This document shows positions 36,401-40,433 of a stretch of 64,000 nucleotides of DNA, one piece after another. This stretch comes from Actinernus sp. WN-2022. Lineage: Eukaryota > Cnidaria > Anthozoa > Actiniaria > Actinernidae. The notes beneath the pieces are model-generated. The model saw nothing but the letters and a program-made list of their open reading frames with translations, had not been told where the DNA came from and did no database searches. How positions within the stretch are numbered: the stretch's first letter is position 1; each line of letters starts with the position of its first letter. The stretch lies in the NCBI GenBank assembly GCA_030867875.1, contig JAOWCC010000019.1:107016047-107080046 (forward strand). The letters are read 5' to 3'. Made by a program: the position numbers and the translations under genes.

Positions 36401-38501
36401 GTTCACCTTTATTTCACTAGTGTTCACCTGCTTTACCATCGTGTTCGCTCGTGTTCGCTCGTGTTCGCTCGTGCTCGCTCGTGTTCGCTCGTGTTCGCTC
36501 GTGTTCGCTCGTGTTCGCTCGTGTTCGCTCGTGTGTAGTTTTAGTCAACATCCACGTGAACTTAGTAATTTGTCACGTTTGAGGAGTTTGACCAATGAGA
36601 GGAAAGCAGTCTCACGATCATTAGTATGCAAACAACGAGCTAAAACGTGATATCGTAGATCATCTAAATTGTGTTTAGCCATTCATTCTTTCAGCGATCG
36701 TTATTAATTTTGTTCATTGCCCATTTATTTGGCCATTCGAAAGCATTTTCACACAGCCGTCGAATGTTCAATCTAAGTCTTTTGAATTAGAGATTTCACG
36801 AAGACTACCCGATTCAAAATACAGAGTATACATTGTTTACAACTGACTCAAAGCATTTTCGAATAAAGGGTGAAAGTGCTCACGATAAGTAAACAAAACA
36901 CCCCAAAAACAGCAAACTTTACTCAGTATGGAGCTAAAATTAATGTAATGAATCAGTTCGCTGCTTCACACTTCAATCCTGCGCCGCCACTGAATTCAAC
37001 CATGTCGTTCATTCTCTCTTACATTTCTCTTTTATACAATATTTCTCGTTACGGTAAATGTACTCAAAGTTCGAAGGAATTCAAAGCCTTTGTTAAAGTT
37101 TGGTAGAATTCATACCGTTCGGTAGTCATGTAAACATTAATGCGAAAGCGTTTGAATGCTTATGTTGAACTCTTCGAACATTAATTTAGGGCAAGTCGTT
37201 CGAACGTTTAGGACAAGTCGTTCGAACATTTAGGGCAAGTTGTTCGCCTGACCGTTCAAATGGATTGCCCTGAACGTCCGAACGGTCAGGGCAAGTTGTT
37301 CGAGTTTTAAATCAGGCCGTTTGAATGCTTACATCAAGCCGTTCGAACGCCTGCAGGAAATCGTTTGAAAATTTAGCGTGCCCGTTCGATTTTTTTACTG
37401 ACCATTCGAACGCTTTGAGAAACCGTTCGAACGATTTTTTAAAGCGTTCGTTGGCCGTTCGTTGTCTGTTTATTTTCCGGTGCGTGGTCACATAATTATA
37501 CTGTTGGCTAAAGTGAACAATCTGCACCATAAGAAAGTGGTGGGTAAGTGGTGGGAAAGTGGTTGGAAAGTGGTCAGTAAGTGGTTGGTAACTGGTCGGT
37601 AAGTGGTGGGTAAGCTGTTGACTCGATCGCTACGTGTTTGCATTTTCTTCACTGGACCAAAATACCATTTAAGAACACTTAATACCTTCTTACAATCTTA
37701 GTCTTAGTGTGGTTTTTCAACGTTCTGGGAACAATATATATACTGTTCTTCACGATCGATCACAAACGTTAACCCGACACCATTTTGTTTTGACCGCATG
37801 GCATCACTGGTTACCAGTCCTCGCATTTACAAAAGCGAAAATAAAAATAAAATGGTGGCAGCCTGTGAAACTTAACAGTCATGTCAAGTCGTTGGATATT
37901 AGGACTTGGAACTTGGACTTCAACGTTCAAAACCTGAAAGAAACTTAAATGAAAGCAATCCTGAAGTAGTCTGGTCAGGCGGCATGTCTTCCTGAACTTC
38001 AAAGGCCACTGGATTGTTTAATACATGTACTTTTGAGGAAAACATCAACTTTATTGTCAAACTATTTGGACAACCACTTACCGACCACTTTTTTTACGGT
38101 GCAGATTGTTCACTTTAGCCAAACTGTTACTTGGTCTATAACTTACAGTATGGACATCATGCTTGTTTAATAAACAACCTGAAATGAAAAAAACAACCTA
38201 CAACATATACATGTACTGTTACCTGCTTCTTAATGGCAAGTAAGTTCTTAAAGAACTCATCTGTTTTAGTGAATCCTGATTGGTAGAACAGTGTCACTGT
38301 CTTGTTATGTACCACCTTATGATCATAGGGGCGCATCTCGCCTAGACAGTGTAAAGCCGCCAGGCTCTTATCGTACTGTTGACCCTCAAATTCCACCTGG
38401 GCATGGTTGGCAAGTTCGCGCTCCTGATCTGTCACTCTGCCACTGGGTGGAGGAAGATCTGACAGAATTTCCAAGCTACCCTCAAGTGTTGGTTCTGTCA
38501 T
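6314..38501 (-). CDS. CNOT10: CNOT10, CCR4-NOT complex subunit 10 (17 coding exons, whole gene span)
   Basis: CNOT10 is a helical TPR-repeat protein that, with CNOT11, forms a module on the N-terminal part of the CNOT1 scaffold of the cytoplasmic CCR4-NOT mRNA deadenylase (family knowledge). Seen here: 17 exons joined by GT-AG sites with consistent phases, 2136 bases, 711 residues, close to the roughly 740 of vertebrate CNOT10. Conserved blocks in order include [60 protein letters not shown] and [11 protein letters not shown]. No stop or frameshift interrupts the joined exons. The start is the ATG at 38501; TTTTGTAG just before it could be a 3' splice site for an untranslated first exon. The last 20 or so residues differ from the vertebrate C-terminus. 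Introns are filled with mobile elements. Identification is from recognised similarity; no alignment was run. Confidence 0.95.
6424..7721. other. CNOT10 intron 16, unassigned part
   Basis: No domain-bearing frame. An unremarkable AT-rich intron. Confidence 0.5.
7722..7884. mobile_element. 163-base palindromic MITE, copy 1
   Basis: Nearly the whole element is one inverted repeat: GTAATCATACGGTTTCGAG at the left and its inverse at 7866-7884, with AGTGCAATTTGGG and a CTTTGAAAAAC word further in. A second copy lies at 43132-43307. It would fold into a single hairpin. Confidence 0.85.
7885..8841. other. CNOT10 intron 16, unassigned
   Basis: No gene recognised. GAGCCCATCTGGGCTTTCACTC at 8622-8643 is a short palindrome. 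Confidence 0.4.
8842..10075 (-). pseudogene. unrecognised coding-like region inside CNOT10 intron 16
   Basis: Several minus-strand frames with balanced composition follow one another: 10070-9843 (includes [18 protein letters not shown] and [20 protein letters not shown]), then [20 protein letters not shown] near 9835-9770, [14 protein letters not shown] near 9740-9700, and 9496-9293 and 9192-8842, which are Gln/Asn/Thr-rich. The frames are separated by stops or frameshifts. The product is not recognised. It could be a decayed ORF of a DNA transposon, or exons of an unknown intron-nested gene. Confidence 0.35.
10225..10395. repeat. inverted AATAAGAATAAG repeat and small GC hairpin
   Basis: CTCGGTGCTGCCACAGG...GCAGCCCGAG near 10221-10246 forms a small hairpin. 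It is followed by AT-rich TAAGAATAAGAATATG words in both orientations, a probable small MITE. Confidence 0.4.
10482..10557 (-). CDS. CNOT10: CNOT10 coding exon 16
   Basis: 76 bases encoding [14 protein letters not shown], the counterpart of AILLAVYLELQNG. Acceptor TTTACAG, donor CTG|GTAAGT, phase 1 into exon 17. Confidence 0.9.
10665..11047. mobile_element. hAT-like MITE with 8-bp target duplication
   Basis: Flanked by CACAGGGG on both sides (10657-10664 and 11048-11055). Ends CCCGGGGGGT and its inverse. It contains repeated words ACAGGGTATGG and AACAGGGTA. Eight-base duplications are typical of hAT elements. Confidence 0.75.
11146..11562. mobile_element. hAT-like MITE, same family, opposite orientation
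   Basis: Flanked by AGAAAAAC (11138-11145 and 11563-11570). Read on the minus strand it shares GGGGTACTCCC, GGACTATACGGG and CACACCCCTACCCAA with the element at 10665-11047, and repeats the word CTATCCCAGAC. Confidence 0.7.
12072..12353. mobile_element. mariner-like MITE, TA duplication
   Basis: Ends CCGTAAAGACC and GGTCTTTACAG with TA on both sides. ATATAAGCCACACCCC and GGTGCAGCTTTTACA lie just inside. It is related in end sequence to 4481-4996. Located in CNOT10 intron 15. Confidence 0.75.
12742..12863 (-). CDS. CNOT10: CNOT10 coding exon 15
   Basis: 122 bases encoding [20 protein letters not shown] and CLHQ, a TPR helix pair. Acceptor ATTTTCAG, donor CAA|GTAAGT. Phase 0. Confidence 0.94.
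13617..13744 (-). CDS. CNOT10: CNOT10 coding exon 14
   Basis: 128 bases encoding [20 protein letters not shown] and MHLSPENV, matching [27 protein letters not shown]. Acceptor CTCTACAG, donor GGAG|GTAGGT. Confidence 0.94.
13801..13922. mobile_element. 122-base palindromic MITE, 4-bp duplication, copy 1
   Basis: Ends GAAGGACTGTGTGCAAAAAG and its inverse, flanked by ATTA on both sides. The body is a near-continuous inverted repeat. A second copy is at 33391-33524. Confidence 0.8.
13940..14498. mobile_element. fragments: piece of a TTAA element and one mariner-like end
   Basis: 13995-14095 resembles the interior of the TTAA element near 29505-29600 (CCTACAAC...AGAG.GGTGATTTG). 14465-14498 ends GTGCGGCTTATACACGGGT followed by AAATACGGTAA, like the right end of the mariner-like MITEs, without a matching left end. 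Confidence 0.4.
14499..15504. mobile_element. TTAA-type (piggyBac-like) non-autonomous element, copy B
   Basis: The right end is next to TTAA at 15505-15508; the left flank is decayed (GTAA). The interior matches 28989-30002 in reverse orientation (for example TTTCACGAATTTTGAGGAGC on its minus strand). The open frame at 14663-14863 resembles no transposase. It lies in CNOT10 intron 13. Confidence 0.7.
15536..16565 (+). pseudogene. 5'-truncated LINE, RT thumb to C-terminus
   Basis: The open frame gives [58 protein letters not shown] and THRYDTRSK, the post-catalytic part of a LINE RT. After a stop and frameshift at 16165 it continues YGKFNVNF and VKVWNDLP, ending near 16300. The 3' tail has CCTTTGAA repeats at 16553-16571. 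The catalytic YADD-type motif is lost by truncation. Antisense to CNOT10, in intron 13. Confidence 0.85.
16581..17530. mobile_element. CAGGGCTCGAAATT element with TAGGCGTAA arms, 5-bp duplication
   Basis: Ends CAGGGCTCGAAATT and AATTTCGAGCCCTG, flanked by CTTGA on both sides (16576-16580, 17531-17535). Near each end the word GGCGTAA recurs (GGAGGCGTAATTTTACGCC, TAGGCGTAA). The centre is a near-perfect palindrome (16986-17352). No coding region is convincing. Confidence 0.8.
16986..17352. repeat. large near-perfect inverted repeat within the CAGGGCTCGA element
   Basis: Two arms of about 143 bases (16986-17128 and 17209-17352) are reverse complements with few mismatches, for example GTCAAAGTTTGACAGCTCCT against AGGAGCTGTCAAACTTTGAC, around an 80-base spacer that contains a direct TTTTGCATGACAAAA repeat. 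Confidence 0.85.
17949..18062 (-). CDS. CNOT10: CNOT10 coding exon 13
   Basis: 114 bases encoding [20 protein letters not shown] and HAQRLL, a well conserved TPR. Acceptor TTTTTCAG, donor GAA|GTGAGT. Confidence 0.94.
18835..18936 (-). CDS. CNOT10: CNOT10 coding exon 12
   Basis: 102 bases encoding a Ser-rich linker and [18 protein letters not shown], the counterpart of vertebrate IPAPPSSPLRKQELENL. Acceptor CTTCAAG, donor AAG|GTAAAT. Confidence 0.9.
19026..19445. mobile_element. remnant of the 47165-49285 TTAA element family
   Basis: Shares AACGGGTTCG.GTAATGGC and TCAAGATTCGGA with 49120-49165, and GAGAGTTT.CC.T with ATCACGTCC near 47300. Shorter and without clear ends. In CNOT10 intron 11. 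Confidence 0.55.
19471..19578. mobile_element. palindromic MITE
   Basis: Arms GTGAATAGTGGTGGATATTT and its inverse (19494-19514, 19533-19554) extend outward to ACAATTATTCACC and GGTAAATAATTGT. The whole segment folds as one hairpin. Confidence 0.75.
19580..19763. mobile_element. MITE with GTATATACCACAC ends
   Basis: GTATATACCACACTGCAGGT at the left is inverted at 19738-19763 (CACTGGTGTGGTATATAC). The GTGAATA word recurs inside, linking it to the adjacent palindrome. Confidence 0.6.
20105..20284 (-). CDS. CNOT10: CNOT10 coding exon 11
   Basis: 180 bases including [16 protein letters not shown], then an acidic linker (DEDDVEMEN). Acceptor TTTTCAG, donor AAG|GTAAG. Confidence 0.93.
21014..21132 (-). 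CDS. CNOT10: CNOT10 coding exon 10
   Basis: 119 bases including [17 protein letters not shown], matching IVQSIVGQGYHRKIVL in vertebrates. Acceptor CCAACAG, donor TTGA|GTAAGC, ending in phase 2. Confidence 0.92.
21318..22170. repeat. CCTACCAACA minisatellite, intron 9 of CNOT10
   Basis: About 850 bases of variants of an 11-base unit such as CTACCAACACC, ACCTACCATCA and CCTACCGACAG, in mixed order. The apparent open frame at 21299-21562 is a product of the repeat. It starts 58 bases from the exon 9 donor. Confidence 0.9.
22228..22430 (-). CDS. CNOT10: CNOT10 coding exon 9
   Basis: 203 bases encoding [19 protein letters not shown] and [18 protein letters not shown]. Acceptor CTCTACAG, donor ATG|GTAAGA. 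A minisatellite begins within 65 bases of the donor. Confidence 0.95.
22600..22738 (+). mobile_element. LINE or SINE 3' end with (ATT)n tail
   Basis: GACTCCCTGGATAAAGATTG followed by TTATTATT repeats, typical of a short-tandem-tailed retroelement 3' end. No coding part is present. Confidence 0.5.
22739..22922 (-). mobile_element. tRNA-derived SINE (family 2)
   Basis: The minus strand reads GGTTAGCTCAGTTGGTAGAG (A box) and GGTTCGTATCCC (B box), followed by a non-tRNA body and ending at the ATT-rich tract. The B-box spacing fits an RNA polymerase III head. In CNOT10 intron 8. Confidence 0.75.
22923..24376. other. CNOT10 intron 8, unassigned
   Basis: No recognised gene or clear repeat. Confidence 0.4.
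24377..24635 (-). CDS. CNOT10: CNOT10 coding exon 8
   Basis: The longest internal exon (259 bases). It encodes [20 protein letters not shown] and [20 protein letters not shown], two of the most conserved TPR segments of the family. Acceptor TTTACAG, donor AAGA|GTAAGG, ending in phase 1. Confidence 0.95.
24830..25125 (+). pseudogene. LINE 3' terminal fragment with (TATTG)n tail
   Basis: Translation gives [14 protein letters not shown], then a stop 30 codons on, followed by a non-coding region and TATTGTATTGTATTG. WNKLP is the usual C-terminal LINE motif. Confidence 0.65.
25799..27180 (-). pseudogene. LINE RT pseudogene in CNOT10 intron 7
   Basis: Fragments in order on the minus strand: [46 protein letters not shown] (finger and motif A), [24 protein letters not shown] (motif B), then an open frame of 254 residues with the catalytic IKYADDITL and the thumb region. 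At least two frameshifts (near 26830 and 26715-26720). 5'-truncated, with a (TTA)n tail at 25799-25830. Same strand as CNOT10. Confidence 0.9.
27192..27272 (-). CDS. CNOT10: CNOT10 coding exon 7
   Basis: 27 codons with the strongly conserved [12 protein letters not shown] block. Acceptor CTAACAG, donor CTG|GTAAGT. A LINE fragment starts only about 10 bases past the donor. Confidence 0.93.
27809..27892 (-). CDS. CNOT10: CNOT10 coding exon 6
   Basis: 28 codons of low-complexity, Gln/His-rich linker ([13 protein letters not shown]) ending in QLHQ. It sits where vertebrate CNOT10 has its Asn-rich loop. Acceptor AAGCAG, donor CAG|GTGACA. Weakest in similarity, but the phase and the flanking exons support it. 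Confidence 0.8.
28002..28070 (-). CDS. CNOT10: CNOT10 coding exon 5
   Basis: 23 codons beginning [12 protein letters not shown], the second helix of the TPR started in exon 4. Acceptor TTGACAG, donor GAG|GTAGGT. Phase 0. Confidence 0.9.
28147..28393 (-). mobile_element. tRNA-derived SINE (family 1)
   Basis: A box GGCACAGTGGTTAAGTG and B box GGTTTGATTCCC on the minus strand, then the family body GTTTTTCTCTGGGTTTACTC and the tail region. Similar along its length to 57680-57922. In CNOT10 intron 4. Confidence 0.85.
28433..28494 (-). CDS. CNOT10: CNOT10 coding exon 4
   Basis: 62 bases encoding [20 protein letters not shown] and a lysine, matching the AVCFLLVDLYILTY helix of vertebrates. Acceptor TTATTTAG, donor AAG|GTGAGT. 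Confidence 0.92.
28540..28980. other. part of CNOT10 intron 3, unassigned
   Basis: CTTCAAATATATAGAGGATAA is repeated in tandem near 28610-28650, and AAAACATTTCACGAGTGAG...GTGAGTGAAATGTTTT (28695-28737) is a small inverted repeat. Confidence 0.4.
28989..30002. mobile_element. TTAA-type (piggyBac-like) non-autonomous element, copy A
   Basis: TTAA at 28985-28988 and 30003-30006; ends CTCTTTGTCGTCCGGCC and its inverse. Length 1014 bases. No transposase frame. Same family as 14499-15504 in the opposite orientation. In CNOT10 intron 3. Confidence 0.8.
30038..30101 (-). CDS. CNOT10: CNOT10 coding exon 3
   Basis: 64 bases encoding [20 protein letters not shown], a TPR helix. Acceptor TTTTAG, donor TTAG|GTAAGT. 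Ends in phase 1. Confidence 0.92.
30181..30689. mobile_element. pogo/Tigger-like MITE, TA duplication
   Basis: Ends CAGTCGAATCCCTGCTATTT and its inverse AAATAGCGGGGTTTGACTG, flanked by TA. The word GTTTGAAATAGCGGGG and variants (TTCGAAATAACAGGG, TTTGAAATAACGGGG) repeats about seven times in the right half. The CAGTCGAA...TATTT.GAA end is known from pogo-class elements. Confidence 0.75.
31015..31166 (-). mobile_element. tRNA-derived SINE (family 3), interrupted at its head
   Basis: The minus strand reads TAGCTCGGGTGGTAAAG (A box) and GGTTGAATCC (B box). The first bases of the head are separated by the 31168-33364 insertion. Confidence 0.6.
31168..33364. mobile_element. 2.2 kb foldback element, GCGAGCAAGGTGCGAGCA arms, TA duplication
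   Basis: Ends CAGTACCGCCTGGAACTATA and its inverse, flanked by TA (31166-31167, 33365-33366). The left arm (31200-31430) has eight tandem 22-base units CACCTTGCTCGCGATCTGCT; the right arm (33185-33300) has about five. The central core 31905-32400 matches the elements at 34226 and 40434. A partial family-1 SINE sits at 32577-32740. The open frames in the arms are repeat artefacts; no transposase was seen. In CNOT10 intron 2. Confidence 0.85.
32577..32740 (-). mobile_element. tRNA-derived SINE family 1, head-truncated
   Basis: Carries ACTTGAAACAACCATGT..GGCTGATCAAAG and GGAGGGAGGAAAACCAGAG as in other copies, but lacks the A and B boxes past 32735. Nested within the foldback element core. Confidence 0.7.
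33391..33524. mobile_element. palindromic MITE, 4-bp duplication, copy 2
   Basis: Ends GAAGGGGTGTGTGCAAAAAG and its inverse, flanked by AAAT on both sides. Homologous to 13801-13922. Confidence 0.8.
33627..33785. mobile_element. one end of a CAGGGCTCG-type element
   Basis: Begins CAGGGCTCGTCGCCAGT and carries the recurring word TAGTGACTA / TTAGTCACTAA, similar in layout to 16581-17530 and 42144-42718. The opposite end is not clear. Confidence 0.45.
33871..33954 (-). CDS. CNOT10: CNOT10 coding exon 2
   Basis: 28 codons giving the acidic stretch [18 protein letters not shown], matching the conserved block before the LRQYTEAI-like helix in animal CNOT10. Acceptor TTATTAG, donor CAT|GTAAGT. Phase 0 on both sides. 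Confidence 0.92.
34070..34225. repeat. minisatellite with ACTTGGTCTATAACTTACAG unit
   Basis: Three units of 50-60 bases carrying CATGCTTGTTTAATAAGAGG and CTTGGTCTATAACTTACAG. The array continues at 38127-38170, so the 34226-38126 insertions split it. Confidence 0.75.
35322..35362. repeat. poly(G) tract
   Basis: About 40 bases of G interrupted by single A or T, then GGTACC. It may be prone to sequencing error and to forming G-quadruplexes. Confidence 0.8.
35586..35790 (-). mobile_element. tRNA-derived SINE
   Basis: The minus strand reads CCGGTTAGCTCGGTAGTTAA (A box) and GCGGGTTCAAACCCC (B box), then a non-tRNA body ending AAATAAAGTCACTACTAC with an (ACT)n tail. Nested in the foldback element. 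Confidence 0.75.
37501..38126. mobile_element. foldback MITE with AAGTGGTNGGT arms
   Basis: Ends CTGTTGGCTAAAGTGAACAA and its near inverse TTGTTCACTTTAGCCAAACT. The left arm repeats AAGTGGT(T/G)GG(T/A) about nine times; the right has two copies reversed. It lies directly next to the 34226-37492 element. Confidence 0.75.
38223..38501 (-). CDS. CNOT10: CNOT10 coding exon 1
   Basis: Encodes the N-terminal 93 residues, beginning [13 protein letters not shown], with the family-typical TDQERELAN segment. The donor reads CAG|GTAACA at 38221-38222. Phase 0. A LINE tail ends 56 bases upstream of the start codon. Confidence 0.93.
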
Positions 38502-38557
38502 TCTAGTGCAGTCTACAAAACAACAAATCTCATTTTATTATATTGAATCATACTGTG

Positions 38558-40330
38558 ACAACAACAACAACAACAACAACTTTATTTGTACTCTCTACTC
38601 TCCTAATATAACAAAATTACTAGTATGTGGTTTGAACGAAGAAGAGCACAGCTACTTAGATATAGCAAGAGCTAATCGAGCTAAGTAGCTGGGCCATACA
38701 GGAATAATTGCTACAGTAGTTGCTCATAAATTGGACGGAGATAAAAAACGAAAAAGAACAATACTAATACACACAAAGCTTATCAATAATAAACATACAT
38801 GTACCAAAAAAAGCATTATACATACACAAAAATGGAAGTGGGCATAAGTTTAAGTACATCAGTATATCAGTCTATTAAGTAATTATTTAAAATAGAATCT
38901 GTTACGAGCCTCTTAAAACAGCCGCGACTTTTAGATTTGAAGGCTTCTTGTATTGAATTCCACACTTTAACACCTAAAAAACGAATATTAAATTTGCCAT
39001 AATTAGTCCTTATTTTTGGAAGATAATATGATTTTTTGCAGGCTAGTCTGGTGTTATATCGATGTACTCTGTTTATGCATTTAAAGAAGTCATTAAAGGT
39101 TGGTGGAAGTCTGTTTGCATGGAAGTCATACATAAATAAAGAGTTGTTTACATGGATCAAATCAGTAAATTTAAGTAGCCCTAGCCTGTGGAAGAGCGGA
39201 CTTGAGTGAGCTTGATAATCAGAAAAAGTTATAATTCTAACTGCTTTTTTTTGTAAAATAATGAGGGGCTTTAGTGTAGTTGAGTAAGTATTTCCCCAAG
39301 TTACTAAAGCATAAGTTAAAAAAGGATAGATTAAAGTGTAATATAGTTGAGTAAGAACTGGAGCACTTACAAAATGCCGAATTTTTGAGAGTATACCAAC
39401 ACAGCGTTTGATTTTCTTAGAGATGTGCAAGATATGAAATTTCCAACTGAGATGTGAATCAATAAGAACTCCAAGGTATTTGATGCATTTTTCCTGTTTA
39501 ATCTCTTTGTCATTAATATATAGTCTGGTTGCATAATTTGCAGCTTTTTGAGGAGGGTGAAATATAATGAAGTTAGTTTTGTCAATATTTAAAGAGAGTT
39601 TATTTGCAGCAAGCCAGTCAGAAACATGGCTTAAATTTTCATTAATAAGGGATTCTAGTGCAAGCAAACTATTATTTGAACAGAATAGGTTGGTATCATC
39701 TGCAAAAATGTGAAAATTAAACAAGTTACAACAGTTACTGAAATCATTAATGTACAGGAGAAATAGAAGAGGGCCTAACACTGAACCATGCGGGACACCA
39801 TGAGTAATAATAAGGTCATCAGATTTAACACTACCAATATTTACATGTTGCTTTCTATTTTGTAAATACGAGACAAACCAATCATTTGCAATCCCACGTA
39901 TTCCATAGTGACTTAATTTCCTAATCAGTATACTATGATCTACAGTGTCAAAAGCTTTTGAAAAGTCTAGGAAGATCCCGCATGAGTATAGGCCATCTTC
40001 TATTGCTCCCTGTATTTTATCAGTGATTAAAAGAGTTGCATGCATGGTAGAATGATTTTCACGAAAGCCAAATTGCTTATCATATAGAATATTGTGTTTA
40101 TCAATAAAAGTGATTAATCTTTTGAACATTAGCTTTTCCAAAATTTTATTAAAGATAGAGAGTAAAGAAATAGGTCGATAGTTATTCATGCATGTAACTG
40201 AGTCTTTTTTATGAACTGGGATGACATTAGCTAATTTGAAATGGTCTGGTACACAGCCACTACTGAAAGAGAGATTATAAATTATTTCTAACACATTTAT
40301 GCATAAAGCTTGCAATTAGATCTAATGTGC
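38558..40330 (-). mobile_element. LINE retrotransposon, 5'-truncated, long RT frame
   Basis: The open frame 40315-38867 gives 482 residues: FKLANVIPVHKKD, NNYRPISLL, KQFGFRENHST, GIFLDFSKAFDTVDH (motif A), GVPHGSVLGPLLF (motif B; the family norm is VPQG), HIFADDTNLF (catalytic FADD), KYLGVLID, YPFLTYALVTWG, HRYNTR, RTNYGKFNIR and VKVWNSI. The endonuclease ORF is absent (stop just upstream). The 3' UTR ends CAAATAAAG then (TTG)n at 38558-38580. Same strand as CNOT10, 56 bases upstream of its ATG. Confidence 0.92.
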
Positions 40331-40433
40331 CTCAGTACCTAAGGGTAATAAATACACCACCTATTTTATTATTTAATTTTATTGAATTTGCCACATAAAT
40401 AATAATAATAATAATTACAGAGAAAAAGAAATA

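Larger units (their letters stand above)
35110..36552. repeat. nested inverted repeat with CACGAGTGAA arms
   Basis: The left arm has ACTAAAACTACACACGAG then GAACACGAGT units; the right arm has nine perfect 10-base GTGTTCGCTC units and ends CGTGTGTAGTTTTAGT. The inner parts of the arms match too (TTTGTTTTAAATAATTGAAA and its inverse). The left units carry AGTGAA, the right units AGCGAA when reversed. Confidence 0.85.
34226..37492. mobile_element. 3.3 kb foldback element, TTCGAACG arms, TA duplication
   Basis: Ends TGTGACCAC and GTGGTCACA, flanked by TA. Arms (34255-34600, 37135-37470) carry many CGTTCGAACG words. The region 34660-35100 matches the cores of 31168-33364 and 40434-41841 (GGTGGAAACT.TTCA, TTGTTGTGTCAAGAACTAGAC). 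A second inverted pair lies inside (35110-35281 against 36333-36552), plus a SINE and a poly(G) run. No transposase seen. In CNOT10 intron 1. Confidence 0.8.

Noticed and set aside
36399..36650. Open frame repeating ARVRSCSLV
   Set aside because: Translation of the GTGTTCGCTC tandem units in a transposon arm.
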